Under the pieces are notes generated by a model that searched no databases, had not been told where the DNA came from, and saw nothing but the letters and a program-made list of their open reading frames with translations. Both the position numbers and the translations under genes were made by a program. Shown here piece by piece: positions 51,793 to 61,340 of a DNA stretch of 64,000 bases. Positions within the stretch are counted from its first letter, which is position 1; every line of letters begins with the position of its first letter. The DNA is from Streptomyces chryseus (GTDB taxonomy: Bacteria > Actinomycetota > Actinomycetes > Streptomycetales > Streptomycetaceae): NCBI RefSeq assembly GCF_014650755.1, contig NZ_BMVO01000004.1, positions 306,287-370,286 on the forward strand. The letters are read 5' to 3'.

Positions 51793-52653
51793 ATGCCTGC
51801 ATTCGAGATCGGGGTCGCCAGCGCGCAGGACATCGCGCTGCTCGGCGACTGGGCGGACGCGGAGGGATGGAATCCGGGCCTCGACGACGGCCGGGCCTTC
51901 TACGCCACCGACCCGCGGGCCTTCCTGATGGGCCGGCTCGACGGCGAGCCCGCCGCCTGCGTCTCGGTCGTGCGCTACGGCGCCGGCTTCGGCTTCCTGG
52001 GCTTCTACATCACCCGCCCCCCGTTGCGCGGCCAGGGATACGGCATCCAGGTGTGGCGGGCCGGGATGGAGCGCCTCGACGGACGCAACGTCGGGCTCGA
52101 CGGCGTCGTGGAGCAGCAGGACAACTACCGCAGGTCCGGTTTCAAGACCGCCTGGAACAACATCCGGTACGAAGGGGTCCCGCACGGGGCCGGCTCCGGG
52201 GACGCCGTGACACCGGCCGGCATCAGCCTGGTGGACGCCAGGACGCTGCCGTTCACGCAGCTCGCCGCGTACGACCGCCGGTTCTTCCCCGCGGCTCGCG
52301 ATCCGTTCCTGGCGTCGTGGATCACCTCTCCCCGGCACACCGCCCTGGCGGCGGTCCGCGACGGACGGCTCACAGGGTTCGCCGTCCTGCGCGCCTGCCG
52401 CGCCGCCTCGCGCGTCGGCCCGCTGTACGCCGAGACCCCGGAGGTGGCCGCCGCGCTGCTGGCCACCCTCGGTGCGACCACGCCCGGCGAGCCGGTCGCC
52501 GTCGACGTACCGGACAGCCATCCGGCTGCCGGGCGCCTCATGGAACAGCTCGGTCTGGCGGCGGTGTTCGAGACGGCCCGGATGTACACGGGGCCGGTGC
52601 CGGAGATCGACCGCGCGGGGCTGTTCGGCGTCACGAGCCTCGAACTGGGCTGA
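51793..52653 (+). CDS. GNAT-family N-acetyltransferase with two domains
   Basis: The ATG at 51793 has GGGAGCGAG a few bases upstream; 286 residues. The N-terminal GNAT domain (about 5-130) has the acetyl-CoA loop motif LRGQGYGIQVWRAG and the conserved strand ACVSVVRYGAGFGFLGFYI. The C-terminal half is a second GNAT-like domain (about 140-275; AAVRDGRLTGFAVLRACRAASRVGPLYA) as in GNAT/DUF1248-like proteins. It should acetylate an amine of a small molecule or protein; the acceptor is unknown. It could also use a non-acetyl acyl-CoA. Confidence 0.87.
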   Translation: MPAFEIGVASAQDIALLGDWADAEGWNPGLDDGRAFYATDPRAFLMGRLDGEPAACVSVVRYGAGFGFLGFYITRPPLRGQGYGIQVWRAGMERLDGRNVGLDGVVEQQDNYRRSGFKTAWNNIRYEGVPHGAGSGDAVTPAGISLVDARTLPFTQLAAYDRRFFPAARDPFLASWITSPRHTALAAVRDGRLTGFAVLRACRAASRVGPLYAETPEVAAALLATLGATTPGEPVAVDVPDSHPAAGRLMEQLGLAAVFETARMYTGPVPEIDRAGLFGVTSLELG

Positions 52654-52734
52654 AGCGGTTCGCCCGACGCGGCACAGCGTCACATCGTCCCGGCGGCAGG
52701 GAAGCGGGTCGGCAGCGCTGTGGTGACGCCGGGG

Positions 52735-53868
52735 TCACCGGCGGTTCTCCCCCGGGTGCGGCGCACCGGCTGACTCGGACACGTTCCGCGCGGCGGCCGC
52801 CGCCGCGTGGCATGCCCCGCGCCCGTCGGCGCGGGCGACGATCCGGCCCGCCTCGACGCGCACCGCCGCCTCGGTGCCGTCACTCACGGCCGGTACGCCG
52901 GCCGCTCGCGCGAGGGCGCCGGACCCGTCGTACACGACCTGGAGCCGTGGCCACGCCGACGGCGGGAACGCCCGGCGCAGGCTGCCGCACAGTCCGGCGA
53001 CGGCCAGGCGTGCCAGCGGCAGCAGCTCGGCCGGTTCGCCGGTGACCAGGACGGCGGTGACCGCGGCCCCGGACGGAGCCTCCCGTACCGCCTCCTCGGC
53101 GGCTTCGAGCCGGTGCAGGCCGAGGACCGCCACCACCCCGTCGTCCGCCAGCCGCGCGGGCCCGCCGCGCACGGCGTCGAGCACGACCGGCGGGGACCAG
53201 GGCTCGTCGGCGGGCCGCGCCCGGGGGATGTACGGGAGGTGCGGCGGCGGCCAGGCGTCCTGGCGGTCGAGGCCCGCGAGCCGTTCGCAGGCGCGGACGA
53301 CGCCGAAGGGGTCGACGAAGCCCGGTGCGGCGTCCGCCAGCTGACTCGCGCCGTGCAGGGTCGTGAGGACGGCCTCCGCCCTGCGCACCAGACGCCCGGG
53401 CGGTGCGCCGGGCGGCCGCAGCTCCTCAAGGGCCAGGCCCAGGAGGATCGCGTCCAGCTTCATCAGCTGTGCGAACGGCAGGCGCACCCGCTCCTCGGCG
53501 AGGACCTCCGCCATCAGGTGTCTGCCCAGGCGGGGCGATCCGCCCCGGCCGCCCGTACCGCCGCCGACGAGCGGCAGTTCGGCCAGCCAGGCGCGGGCGA
53601 GCGCGCCGAGTGCTTCGGGGCCGGTGCGGCCGGGCTCGGGGTGCGGAGGGCCGGGCGCGCGCTCGGCCAGGTCGGCCAGGACGGCGAAGTACAGGGCCCG
53701 CTTGCCGGGGAAGTTGGAGTACACCGCGCCGCGGGTCAGACCGGCGCGCTCGGCGATGGCGTCCACTGTGGCGCCGGGGAAACCGCGCTCGGCGAACTCG
53801 TTCCTGGCCGCTTCGAGCACCCTCGCGCGGTTGTGCTCCTGCAGCTCCGCCCTGCTGAGCCGGCCCAT
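52735..53868 (-). CDS. TetR-family regulator with long C-terminal extension
   Basis: The ATG at 53868 has GAGG four bases upstream; 377 residues, much longer than typical TetR (about 200). Residues 1-60 are a TetR helix-turn-helix (VLEAARNEFAERGFPGATVDAIAERAGLTRGAVYSNFPGKRALY in pieces). About 75-215 is the usual helical ligand domain. About 235-377 is an added alpha/beta-like region (VLGLHRLEAAEEAVREA, VTAVLVTGEPAELLPLARLAVAGL, LQVVYDGSGALARAAGVPAV), which reads like a thioredoxin- or peroxiredoxin-type fold without obvious redox cysteines. It is divergent from the second clpX with palindromes between. Confidence 0.8.
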   Translation of the reverse strand: MGRLSRAELQEHNRARVLEAARNEFAERGFPGATVDAIAERAGLTRGAVYSNFPGKRALYFAVLADLAERAPGPPHPEPGRTGPEALGALARAWLAELPLVGGGTGGRGGSPRLGRHLMAEVLAEERVRLPFAQLMKLDAILLGLALEELRPPGAPPGRLVRRAEAVLTTLHGASQLADAAPGFVDPFGVVRACERLAGLDRQDAWPPPHLPYIPRARPADEPWSPPVVLDAVRGGPARLADDGVVAVLGLHRLEAAEEAVREAPSGAAVTAVLVTGEPAELLPLARLAVAGLCGSLRRAFPPSAWPRLQVVYDGSGALARAAGVPAVSDGTEAAVRVEAGRIVARADGRGACHAAAAAARNVSESAGAPHPGENRR

Positions 53869-53927
53869 GGTCCTCACTTGCCTGCGCGTTGCCGTCCGTG
53901 TCGGTTCAAGATACCGTCGGCATCCAG

Positions 53928-53961
53928 ATGGTGACGTCATATGGTGATGCCATTCGAATGG
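53928..53961. promoter_or_regulatory. Palindrome cluster between the TetR and clpX genes
   Basis: Direct repeats of ATGGTGA (53928 and 53941), the 8-bp palindrome TGACGTCA (53932-53939) and the 12-bp palindrome CCATTCGAATGG (53950-53961) lie in the 119-bp divergent spacer. They are candidates for TetR binding. Confidence 0.45.
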
Positions 53962-53987
53962 CCCGCAACGAGTGAGGACGTTTCCGA

Positions 53988-55313
53988 GTGGCACGTATCG
54001 GTGACAGCGGCGACCTGCTGAAGTGCACCTTCTGCGGGAAGAGCCAGAAGCAGGTCAAGAAGCTCGTCGCCGGTCCGGCGGGGATCTGCATCTGCGACGA
54101 ATGCATCGGCCTGTGCAATGAACTCATTGCCGAGGAACCGGACGGGCCGTCCGGGGGGACGCCGCGCAGGCCGCCGACTCCCCACGAGATCCACGCCTTC
54201 CTCGACCAGTACGTCATCGGGCAGGACGACGCCAAGAAGGCGCTCGCGGTGGCGGTCCACAACCACTACAAGCGCGTCGGATCGGCGGCCGGCCGTCGCG
54301 AACCGGCGGGAAGCGGCCGGCAGGAGGGGCGCGAGCACGTCGAACTGGGCAAGTCCAACGTCCTGTTGCTGGGCCCCACCGGGTGCGGCAAGACGTATCT
54401 CGTCCAGACCCTCGCCCGGATGCTGGAGGTCCCGTTCGCGACCGCCGACGCCACGGCCCTGACGGAGGCCGGGTACGTCGGCGAGGACGTCGAGAACATC
54501 CTGCTGGGGCTCCTCCGGGCCGCCGACTTCGACGTGCGGAAGGCCGAGACCGGGATCGTCTACATCGACGAGATCGACAAGATCGCCCGGAGGGGTGAGA
54601 ACCCTTCGGCCACCCGTGATGTCAGCGGGGAGGGTGTACAGCAGGCGCTGCTGAAGATCCTGGAGGGCACGACCGCGAGCGTGCCGCCGCAGGGCGGACG
54701 CAAGCATCCGCAGCAGGAGTTCATCGCCTTCGACACGAGCGATGTGCTCTTCATCGTGGGCGGGGCGTTCGCCGGCCTGGAACGGATCGTCGAGCAGCGG
54801 GCCGGGCACCGGGGCATCGGGTTCGGCGCGGCGGCCCCGGCGACCGCGGGGGTCTCCGGGGGACGGAGCCCTCTCGCCGGGGTCCTGCCGCAGGACCTGC
54901 TCACGTTCGGTCTGATCCCCGAGATCGTGGGCCGCCTCCCGGTGATTTCGGCCGTGCAACCGCTCGACCGGGCGGCGCTGGTACGGATTCTCACCGAGCC
55001 GCGCAACGCGCTGATCCAGCAGTACCAGCGGCTGTTCGAGATCGACGGCGTGGAGCTGGAGTTCACCGAGGAGGCCCTCGGCGCGATCGCCGACCGGGCG
55101 CTGCTGCGCCGCACGGGCGCCCGGGCCGCGCGCACGATCCTCGAAGAGCTGCTGCTCAACGTCATGTACGAGGTGCCGGGCCGGGACGACGTGGCCCGGG
55201 TCGTGATCGACCGCGACACCGTGCTCGGGAACGTCGCACCGGCGCTCGCACCCCGGACGCGGCCGGGCCACGAGCCGCCCGGGGAACCGGGCCGCCGCGA
55301 CCGGACGGCCTGA
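53988..55313 (+). CDS. clpX: ClpX-like AAA+ unfoldase, accessory copy
   Basis: The GTG at 53988 follows GTGAGGACG about 12 bases upstream; 441 residues. All ClpX parts are present: zinc-binding domain with Cys13, Cys16, Cys35, Cys38; Walker A GPTGCGKT at 129-136; pore loop GYVG at 162-165; Walker [10 protein letters not shown] at 190-198; pore-2 region [10 protein letters not shown]; ClpP-docking IGF loop at 277-279; arginine region [10 protein letters not shown]. The last 25 residues are a disordered Pro/Gly/Arg tail. No clpP is adjacent, whereas the housekeeping clpX normally follows clpP, so this is probably a second, TetR-controlled copy. It could load alternative substrates on ClpP. Confidence 0.87.
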   Translation: MARIGDSGDLLKCTFCGKSQKQVKKLVAGPAGICICDECIGLCNELIAEEPDGPSGGTPRRPPTPHEIHAFLDQYVIGQDDAKKALAVAVHNHYKRVGSAAGRREPAGSGRQEGREHVELGKSNVLLLGPTGCGKTYLVQTLARMLEVPFATADATALTEAGYVGEDVENILLGLLRAADFDVRKAETGIVYIDEIDKIARRGENPSATRDVSGEGVQQALLKILEGTTASVPPQGGRKHPQQEFIAFDTSDVLFIVGGAFAGLERIVEQRAGHRGIGFGAAAPATAGVSGGRSPLAGVLPQDLLTFGLIPEIVGRLPVISAVQPLDRAALVRILTEPRNALIQQYQRLFEIDGVELEFTEEALGAIADRALLRRTGARAARTILEELLLNVMYEVPGRDDVARVVIDRDTVLGNVAPALAPRTRPGHEPPGEPGRRDRTA

Positions 55314-55344
55314 CCGAGGGCCCTGCGGAGGCAGCCCTCCCGGC

Positions 55345-55372
55345 TTGACTTGATACCCCCCAGGGGTATCTT
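55345..55372 (+). promoter_or_regulatory. Promoter with CsoR-type copper operator
   Basis: TTGACT (55345-55350) and TATCTT (55367-55372) are 16 bp apart. GATACCCCCCAGGGGTATC (55352-55370) is a near-perfect palindrome with the ATACCCC/GGGGTAT arms of CsoR/RcnR-family sites and sits between the -35 and -10 elements. Confidence 0.75.
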
Positions 55373-55421
55373 GGAGCCATCGGCCGCCGTCCGGCGGCGG
55401 CCCGTACTTCCTGGGGGCGTC

Positions 55422-56399
55422 ATGAACACCGGACTGAGGATCACAGCTTTCGCCGCAGCGGCAGCCACGACGTTCGGCACGGCGTACGGCGTCGGCACAG
55501 GGGTGGGCCCCGTCGTGGCGGACGAGCGGCCCGCGGGCCACGGCGGGCACGGGGCGGCGCGGGAGGAGGAGGCGACCGGGGGCGGCGTCAGTGACGGCGG
55601 GCACGGGGCGGCGGCCGCAGCCGGTGGCCTCCAGGTCTCCGAGGACGGCTACACCCTCGCCCTCGAAACCCCCCGGGTCGCGGCCGGCAAGCGCACGGAG
55701 CTCCGCTTCTCGATCCGGGACGAGAGCGGCCGCAAGGTGACCGCGTTCGCGCGCGAACACGGCAAGGAGCTGCACTTCGTCGTCGCCTCGCGCGATCTGA
55801 CCGTTTACCGCCACCTGCACCCGACCCGCGCCGCCGACGGCACCTGGAGCACGTCGGCCGACCTGCCGGCGGCGGGCGCCTACCGGGCCTTCGCCGACTT
55901 CAAGCCCGCGAAGGAGGGCGCCGGGGCACTGACGCTCGGCGCCGACCTGGCCGCCACGGGTGCATACGCGCCCGCCCCCGTGCCGGCTCCCGCGACGACC
56001 GCGAGGGTCGACGGGTACGACGTCACCCTGACCGGCGGACTGCGCCCCGGGCGCAGCGGCGAACTCCGGCTGCGCGTGGCGAAGGACGGCAGGCCGGTCA
56101 CCGACCTCCAGCCCCACCTCGGCGCGTACGGCCATCTCGTCGCCCTGCGCTCCGGCGACCTGGCCTACCTGCACGTCCATCCCGGCGGCGAACCCGGCGA
56201 CGGCTCCACCGAGCCCGGCCCGGAGGTGTCCTTCACCGCCACGGCGCCGAGTTCCGGAACGTACCGCCTCTTCCTCGACTTCCGGCACGGCGACAAGGTG
56301 CGCACCGCCGCCTTCACGGTCGAGGCCGGGAAGCCGGGCACGAGCGCCGGGCCACCGGCCGGCCGGCCCGAGACGCGAGTCCCGGGGCACCGGCACTGA
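55422..56399 (+). CDS. Secreted His-rich protein, probable copper-response factor
   Basis: The ATG at 55422 lies behind GGGGGCGTC; 325 residues. Residues 1-35 form a signal peptide. A His/Gly stretch ([21 protein letters not shown]) follows, then two beta-rich immunoglobulin-like repeats, each with a conserved block: [20 protein letters not shown] and [20 protein letters not shown]. The tail ends GHRH. Similar proteins of actinobacteria lie near copper ATPases. With a CsoR-type box in its promoter it probably binds or buffers copper outside the membrane. Whether it is soluble or anchored is not clear; a second membrane helix was not seen. Confidence 0.75.
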   Translation: MNTGLRITAFAAAAATTFGTAYGVGTGVGPVVADERPAGHGGHGAAREEEATGGGVSDGGHGAAAAAGGLQVSEDGYTLALETPRVAAGKRTELRFSIRDESGRKVTAFAREHGKELHFVVASRDLTVYRHLHPTRAADGTWSTSADLPAAGAYRAFADFKPAKEGAGALTLGADLAATGAYAPAPVPAPATTARVDGYDVTLTGGLRPGRSGELRLRVAKDGRPVTDLQPHLGAYGHLVALRSGDLAYLHVHPGGEPGDGSTEPGPEVSFTATAPSSGTYRLFLDFRHGDKVRTAAFTVEAGKPGTSAGPPAGRPETRVPGHRH

Positions 56400-56580
56400 C
56401 AGGGGGCCGGCCGGCCCTAGGGGGTGGTTTCCCGTACGCCGGTCCACTGGTCCATGAGGATGAAACCGGGCCCCCGCCATCGTGACGGCCTCCGCCCGCA
56501 TGGACGCGATCGGCAAGGCTGACAGGTGCTCCGTTCGGCCACCCCCGCGAGAAACCTCCAGAGAGGCAGGGCGTACCACC

Positions 56581-57363
56581 ATGCTGAGCACCGACTTCGT
56601 CACCGGGTCCCCCAACTGGCTCGACCTCGGCAGTCCGGACACCGCGGGAGCCGCCGCGTTCTACGGGAGCGTCTTCGGCTGGGACTTCCTGTCGGCGGGC
56701 CCCGAGGCCGGCGGTTACGGCTTCTTCCAGATCGACGGCAGGACGGTCGCCGCCCTCGGGCCGCTGACGGAGGAGGGAGCCAGTTCCGCCTGGACGGTGT
56801 ACTTCCAGACGCCCGACGCGGACGCGACGGTCAAGGCGGCCGAGCAGAGCGGCGCAACCGTGCGTCTGGAGGCGTTCGACGTCATGGACGCCGGGCGGAT
56901 GGCCGCCCTCACCGACCCGGGCGGCGCAGAGTTCGCGCTGTGGCAGCCGACCGACGTCAAGGGCCTGGAGCTGACCTCGGAGCCCAACACCCTGTGCTGG
57001 GCGGAGCTGCACACCGGGGACCCGGCGGCGGCACTGCGCTTCTACGGCTCGCTGTTCGGCTGGCGGGCGCAGGAGATGGACGCCCCGGGGATGCCGTACA
57101 CGGTGCTCTCCACCGCCGAAGGCGACCAGCAGGAGGCCTCGTTCGGCGGAGTGGCCGCGCTGCGGGACGCCGCCGAGAAGCCCCGCTGGATCCCGTACTT
57201 CGCGGTGGGGGACGCCGACGAGACCGTGGCCAGGACGCAGGGGAACGGCGGGTCGGTCGTCATGCCCGCCGCCGACATCCCGGACGTCGGCAGGCTCGCC
57301 TGGCTCGCCGACCCGTTCGGCGCGACCTTCGCCGTGCTCAAGCCCGTGCCGCCCGAGGGCTGA
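56581..57363 (+). CDS. VOC-superfamily protein with two glyoxalase-like domains
   Basis: The ATG at 56581 follows AGAGGCAGGG; 260 residues. Two beta-alpha-beta-beta-beta modules occur in tandem (about 8-125 and 132-255), each opening with a W-L/E-L-x-S/T-x-D/P-x-x-A-A-x-F-Y-G-S-x-F-G-W block. Metal ligand positions are partly conserved. Such Streptomyces proteins include a hydroxylase/resistance type and many of unknown role. The upstream spacer 56400-56580 holds no other gene. It is convergent with the cold-shock gene. Confidence 0.85.
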   Translation: MLSTDFVTGSPNWLDLGSPDTAGAAAFYGSVFGWDFLSAGPEAGGYGFFQIDGRTVAALGPLTEEGASSAWTVYFQTPDADATVKAAEQSGATVRLEAFDVMDAGRMAALTDPGGAEFALWQPTDVKGLELTSEPNTLCWAELHTGDPAAALRFYGSLFGWRAQEMDAPGMPYTVLSTAEGDQQEASFGGVAALRDAAEKPRWIPYFAVGDADETVARTQGNGGSVVMPAADIPDVGRLAWLADPFGATFAVLKPVPPEG

Positions 57364-57434
57364 GCCGGCCGCGAGCCGGCGGGCGGCCGCCTCGTGGCAC
57401 GCCGCCCGTAGCGGGGAGAGAACGGGGAGCACGA

Positions 57435-57471
57435 GTGCCCGGCCCCGGCGGTCAGGCGCGGGGCCGGACAC
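57435..57471. terminator. Bidirectional hairpin between the VOC and cold-shock genes
   Basis: A 12-bp stem with one mismatch (GTG-C-CCGGCCCC with GGGGCCGG-A-CAC) and 13-nt loop lies between two convergent stops. Confidence 0.5.
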
Positions 57472-57481
57472 CGCGGGGGCA

Positions 57482-57685
57482 CTACCGGAGGGTGACATCC
57501 TCCGCCTGCGGGCCCTTGGGGCCCTGGGTGACCTGGAATTCGACCTTGTCGCCCTCGTGGAGCTCCTTGAAGCCCTGGCTCTGAATGGCGGAGAAGTGGA
57601 CGAACACGTCCGGGCCGCCCTCGTCCTGCTGGATGAACCCGAAGCCCTTGTCCGCGTTGAACCACTTCACAGTGCCTGTTGCCAT
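57482..57685 (-). CDS. Cold-shock domain protein (CspA family)
   Basis: The ATG at 57685 has AAGGAA seven bases upstream; 67 residues, the standard length. RNP1 ([11 protein letters not shown]) and RNP2 (DVFVHFSAI) are intact, as is the GTVKWFN start. It binds single-stranded RNA or DNA and melts secondary structure. The 5' leader is long and contains a hairpin at 57733-57757, as is usual for post-transcriptionally regulated csp genes. The genome should carry several close copies. Confidence 0.95.
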   Translation of the reverse strand: MATGTVKWFNADKGFGFIQQDEGGPDVFVHFSAIQSQGFKELHEGDKVEFQVTQGPKGPQAEDVTLR

Positions 57686-57732
57686 CAGTTCGTTCCTTTG
57701 TTCCGTGCCACGGCCCGACCATCGCCGCGCCG

Positions 57733-57757
57733 GCCGCAGCCGTATCGCAACTGCGGC
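57733..57757 (-). promoter_or_regulatory. Stem-loop in the cold-shock gene leader
   Basis: GCCGCAG pairs with CTGCGGC around an 11-nt loop, about 48 bp upstream of the start codon on the minus strand. Confidence 0.4.
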
Positions 57758-58032
57758 TCCTGCACCTTGCCATCCCGACCCGGCTTGTGAATCGTCCTGT
57801 TTTCCGTGTCGGTGGAACTCCGCCCGACTCGCCGGGTTACGGGCGGGCGGCCCGCCGGAAATCAGCCCACGGCGGCCGGGGCCGCCCGCGGCCCGTGCGG
57901 CCGGCTCACGCCGTCTTCCCGTCGCCCCGCGCCGGCGCCGGGGCGATCTCCTCGACCCTCGCGGAGTCCTTCGCCGATCTGGCCGCCACGGCCCGTACGA
58001 CGATCGACAGCGACCGGAAGCGGTCCTGCTGA
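57758..58032 (+). other. Spacer ending in a decayed reading frame coupled to the arsenite pump gene
   Basis: The first part is the cold-shock promoter region. From about 57940 the plus strand reads [23 protein letters not shown] coding sequence and stops in a TGATG overlap (58030-58034) with the next gene. This looks like the 3' end of a gene whose front is lost; I cannot name the family. Confidence 0.4.
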
Positions 58033-59228
58033 TGATCACGCCCACCACCCGGCCCGCCGCCACGCCTCCGGCCGAGGACGCCTCGATCGTCGCCAAGCTC
58101 TCGACCCTGGACCGCTTCCTGGCCGTATGGATCCTGCTCGCCATGGCGCTCGGGCTCGGCCTCGGCCGCCTGGTTCCCGGGCTGAACGACGCCCTCGCGA
58201 AGGTCGAGATCGGCGGCATCTCGCTGCCCATCGCCGCCGGCCTGCTGATCATGATGTATCCGGTGCTGGCCAAGGTCCGCTACGACAGGCTCGACGCGGT
58301 CACCGGCGACAAGAGGCTCATGATCTCCTCGCTCGTCGTCAACTGGGTCGCCGGCCCCGCCGTCATGTTCGCGCTGGCGTGGATCTTCCTGCCCGACCTG
58401 CCCGAGTACCGCACGGGTCTGATCATCGTCGGCCTGGCCCGCTGCATCGCGATGATCTGGAACGACCTGGCCTGCGGCGACCGCGAGGCCGCCGCCGTCC
58501 TGGTCGCCCTCAACTCCGTCTTCCAGGTCGTCGCCTTCGGCGTCCTCGGCTGGTTCTACCTCGAACTGCTGCCCGGCCTGCTGGGCCTCGGCGAGGGCGA
58601 GCACCTCGACATCTCCATCGGCAAGATCGCCCTGAACGTCGCCGTCTTCCTGGGCGTCCCGCTGCTGGCGGGCTTCCTCACCCGGCGCGTGGGCGAGCGG
58701 AAGCTGGGCCGCGAGCGGTACGAGACGCGGTTCCTGCCGAGGATCGGCCCCTGGGCACTGTACGGCCTGCTCTTCACGATCGTTGTCCTCTTCGCCCTCC
58801 AGGGAAAGACGATCACCTCGCAGCCGCTGGACGTGGTCCGCATCGCGGTCCCGCCGCTCGTGTACTTCGCCCTGATGTGGTTCGGCACCTTCGCGCTCGG
58901 CAAGGCGCTCGGCCTGGCGTACGACCGCACCGCGACCCTCGCGTTCACGGCGGCGGGCAACAACTTCGAACTGGCCATCGCCGTCGCCATCACCACCTTC
59001 GGCGTGACGTCGGGTCAGGCCCTGTCCGGCGTCGTCGGGCCGCTCATCGAAGTCCCGGTGCTGATCGGGCTGGTGTACGTGTCCCTGGCCTGGCGGAAGA
59101 AGTTCGCCGCCGGGCCCGGCGCCGCCCGCAGGGCCGCGACGGCTGAGCGGCGCCTGCGGCACTCCGGGCCGGCGGTCCGGGCGGTCAGCCCCGGTACGTC
59201 TCCAGGAGGCGGAGCCAGACCTCGCTGA
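58032..59228 (+). CDS. acr3: ACR3-family arsenite efflux permease
   Basis: The ATG at 58032 overlaps an upstream stop (TGATG); 398 residues. About ten membrane helices fill residues 28-355. The key Cys is in [15 protein letters not shown] and the key Glu in [18 protein letters not shown], the two residues essential in ACR3. DEYxG-like and WVAGP motifs also match. It exports arsenite by proton antiport. The last 35 residues are a polar tail, longer than usual, and overlap the convergent flavoprotein gene by 44 bp. No arsR or arsC is adjacent; the lost upstream gene may have been one. Confidence 0.9.
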   Translation: MITPTTRPAATPPAEDASIVAKLSTLDRFLAVWILLAMALGLGLGRLVPGLNDALAKVEIGGISLPIAAGLLIMMYPVLAKVRYDRLDAVTGDKRLMISSLVVNWVAGPAVMFALAWIFLPDLPEYRTGLIIVGLARCIAMIWNDLACGDREAAAVLVALNSVFQVVAFGVLGWFYLELLPGLLGLGEGEHLDISIGKIALNVAVFLGVPLLAGFLTRRVGERKLGRERYETRFLPRIGPWALYGLLFTIVVLFALQGKTITSQPLDVVRIAVPPLVYFALMWFGTFALGKALGLAYDRTATLAFTAAGNNFELAIAVAITTFGVTSGQALSGVVGPLIEVPVLIGLVYVSLAWRKKFAAGPGAARRAATAERRLRHSGPAVRAVSPGTSPGGGARPR

Positions 59229-60634
59229 TCGTCGGGTAGGCCGGGACGGCGTGCCACAGGCGCGGGATCGGGACCTCGCCGGCCACCGCCACCGTGGCGG
59301 AGTGCAGCAGTTCGGCGACGCCCGGGCCCACGAAGGTGACCCCCAGTACCGTCTCGCGGTCCAGGTCCACGACCATGCGGGCGCGGCCCCGGTAGCCGTC
59401 GGCGTACAGGCCGGCGCCCGAGACGGACGCCATGTCGTAGTCGACCGCGCGCACCCGGCGTCCGGTGGCCTCGGCCTGGGCGAGGGTGAGGCCGACCGAC
59501 GCGGCCTCGGGGTCGGTGAAGACCACCTGCGGTACGGCGGCGTGGTCGGCGGTGGCGGAGTGGGCGCCCCAGGGGGCCGTGTCCAGGGGTTCGCTGTGCG
59601 CCCTGGCGGCGATGGCGGCGCCCGCGACGCGCGCCTGGTACTTGCCCTCGTGGGTCATCAGGGCCCGGTGGTTGACGTCGCCCACGGCATACAGCCAGTC
59701 CTGGCCCTCGACGCGGCAGCTCTCGTCGACCTCCAGCCAGGAGCCGGGCTTCAGGCCGACCGTGTCGAGGCCGACGTCGTCGGTGCGCGGCGCGCGGCCG
59801 GTGGCGAAGAGGACCTCGTCGGCCTCGATCCGTTCGCCGCCGTCGAGGACGACGGTGACCGGACCGTCGCCGCCCTCGCCCCGCTCCACCGCGGCGACGG
59901 AGATTCCGGTGCGCACGGTGGCGCCGGCCTCGGTGAGTGCCTCGGCGACCAGCTCGCCCGCGAACGGCTCCATCCGGGCGAGCAGGCCGTTTCCGCGTAC
60001 GAGCAGGGTGACCCGGGAGCCGAGTGCCTGCCAGGCGGTGGCCATCTCCACGGCGACGACTCCCCCGCCGACGACCACGAGCCGGTCCGGCGCCTTGCCC
60101 GCGCTGGTCGCCTCACGGCTGGTCCAGGGGTTCGCCCCGGCCACGCCCGGCAGATCGGGCACGGCGGCGCGGCTGCCGGTGCAGACCGCCACGGCGTGCC
60201 CCGCGGTCAGGGTGTACCGCTCGCCCGACGGGGGACTCGACCGTGACCTTCCTGGGGCCGTCGAGCCGGCCCCGGCCCCGGTGGATGTCCACGCCGATCG
60301 ACTCCAGCCAGCTCACCTGGCCGTCGTCCTTCCAGTTCGACACGTAGTAGTCGCGGTGCGCGAAGACCTCGGCCGCGTCGAGCGGCCCCCGCACCGCTTG
60401 ACGCAGCCCCGGCACGCGCCGGGCGTCGGCCCGTGCGGTCACCGGGCGCAGCAGTGCCTTGCTGGGCATGCACGCCCAGTAGGAGCACTCACCGCCGATC
60501 AGTTCGTTCTCCACCACCGCCGTCGTCAGTCCGGCCGCCCGGGCGCGGTCCGCCACGTTCTCGCCGACGGGCCCGGCCCCGACCACCACGACGTCGTACT
60601 CGGCCGCGTCGGACGCATCCACTGCATTCGTCAT
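59185..60634 (-). pseudogene. Frameshifted FAD-dependent disulfide oxidoreductase
   Basis: ATG 60634 opens the FAD site VVVVGAGPVGENVADRARAAG and the redox motif GGECSYWACMPSKALLRP. The frame is lost at a run of five G on the plus strand (60230-60234), where VTVESP is followed by out-of-frame VGRAVHP. With one base removed, the chain continues as SGERYTLTAGHAVAVCTGSRA, the NADPH site VVVGGGVVAVEMATAW, ADEVLFATGRAP and the C-terminal dimerisation domain to the stop at 59185. The restored protein would be about 482 residues, like mercuric-reductase/lipoamide-dehydrogenase relatives. A homopolymer sequencing error is as likely as a true mutation. Confidence 0.8.
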
Positions 60635-60749
60635 ACGCGCAGTCTGGTCGGGGGTGTGCGTCGTGGCCAGCCGGGCAGGCGGAATATCGCGAGCCCGCAT
60701 GCCGTTGTGCGGGAGGCTTCGCCCGCTATGCCAGGAAGAGGAGCACACC

Positions 60750-61145
60750 ATGGCCACCGTCGAGCTCACCAAGGAAAACTTCGATCAGGTCGTGTCCGAC
60801 AACGACTTCATTCTGATCGATTTCTGGGCTTCCTGGTGCGGTCCTTGCCGGCAGTTCGCCCCCGTCTTCGAGAGCGCGTCCGAGCGTCATGACGACCTGG
60901 TCTTCGCCAAGGTCGACACCGAGGCCCAGCAGGAACTGGCCGCGGCGTTCGAGATCCGCTCCATCCCGACGCTGATGATCGTGCGCGAGAACGTGGCGGT
61001 GTTCGCGCAGCCCGGCGCGCTGCCGGAGGCCGCGCTGGAGGACGTCATCGGGCAGGCCCGCGAGCTCGACATGGACGAAGTCCGCAAGTCCGTCGAAGAG
61101 GCCAAGGCCGCGCAGGGCCCGCAGGACACACGGGAAGCGAGCTAG
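60750..61145 (+). CDS. Thioredoxin
   Basis: The ATG at 60750 has AGGAAGAGGAG six bases upstream; 131 residues. The active site FWASWCGPCRQFAP has Cys30 and Cys33, and the cis-Pro is in SIPTLMIV. The C-terminal 25 residues (MDEVRKSVEEAKAAQGPQD) extend beyond a normal thioredoxin. It reduces protein disulfides in the cytoplasm. It is divergent from the frameshifted flavoprotein gene, a natural redox partner, and followed by a strong terminator. Confidence 0.95.
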   Translation: MATVELTKENFDQVVSDNDFILIDFWASWCGPCRQFAPVFESASERHDDLVFAKVDTEAQQELAAAFEIRSIPTLMIVRENVAVFAQPGALPEAALEDVIGQARELDMDEVRKSVEEAKAAQGPQDTREAS

Positions 61146-61223
61146 TCAGGTCGTGGCGAGCGGTCGCTGAACCGTCCGGTGGGCCGGACGGAATCGTCGC
61201 GGCGGAGCCCAGCGACCGCTGTC

Positions 61224-61270
61224 AGCCTGCCGGTTGCCGGTGTGGACGCACCGGCAACCGGCAGGCTTTT
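61224..61270 (+). terminator. Strong intrinsic terminator after the thioredoxin gene
   Basis: A perfect 19-bp stem (61224-61242 with 61249-61267) and 6-nt loop are followed by TTTT (61267-61270). An outer repeat (about 61159-61169 with 61210-61220) could extend the structure. It is the only hairpin in the window with both a long perfect stem and a T-tract. Confidence 0.85.
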
Positions 61271-61340
61271 GTCCGTTCGGCGAGGCCGGAGCGGCGACCG
61301 GCAGGCGGGCGTCCTGCCGGTGCGCGCGCTTCCGGTCGCG

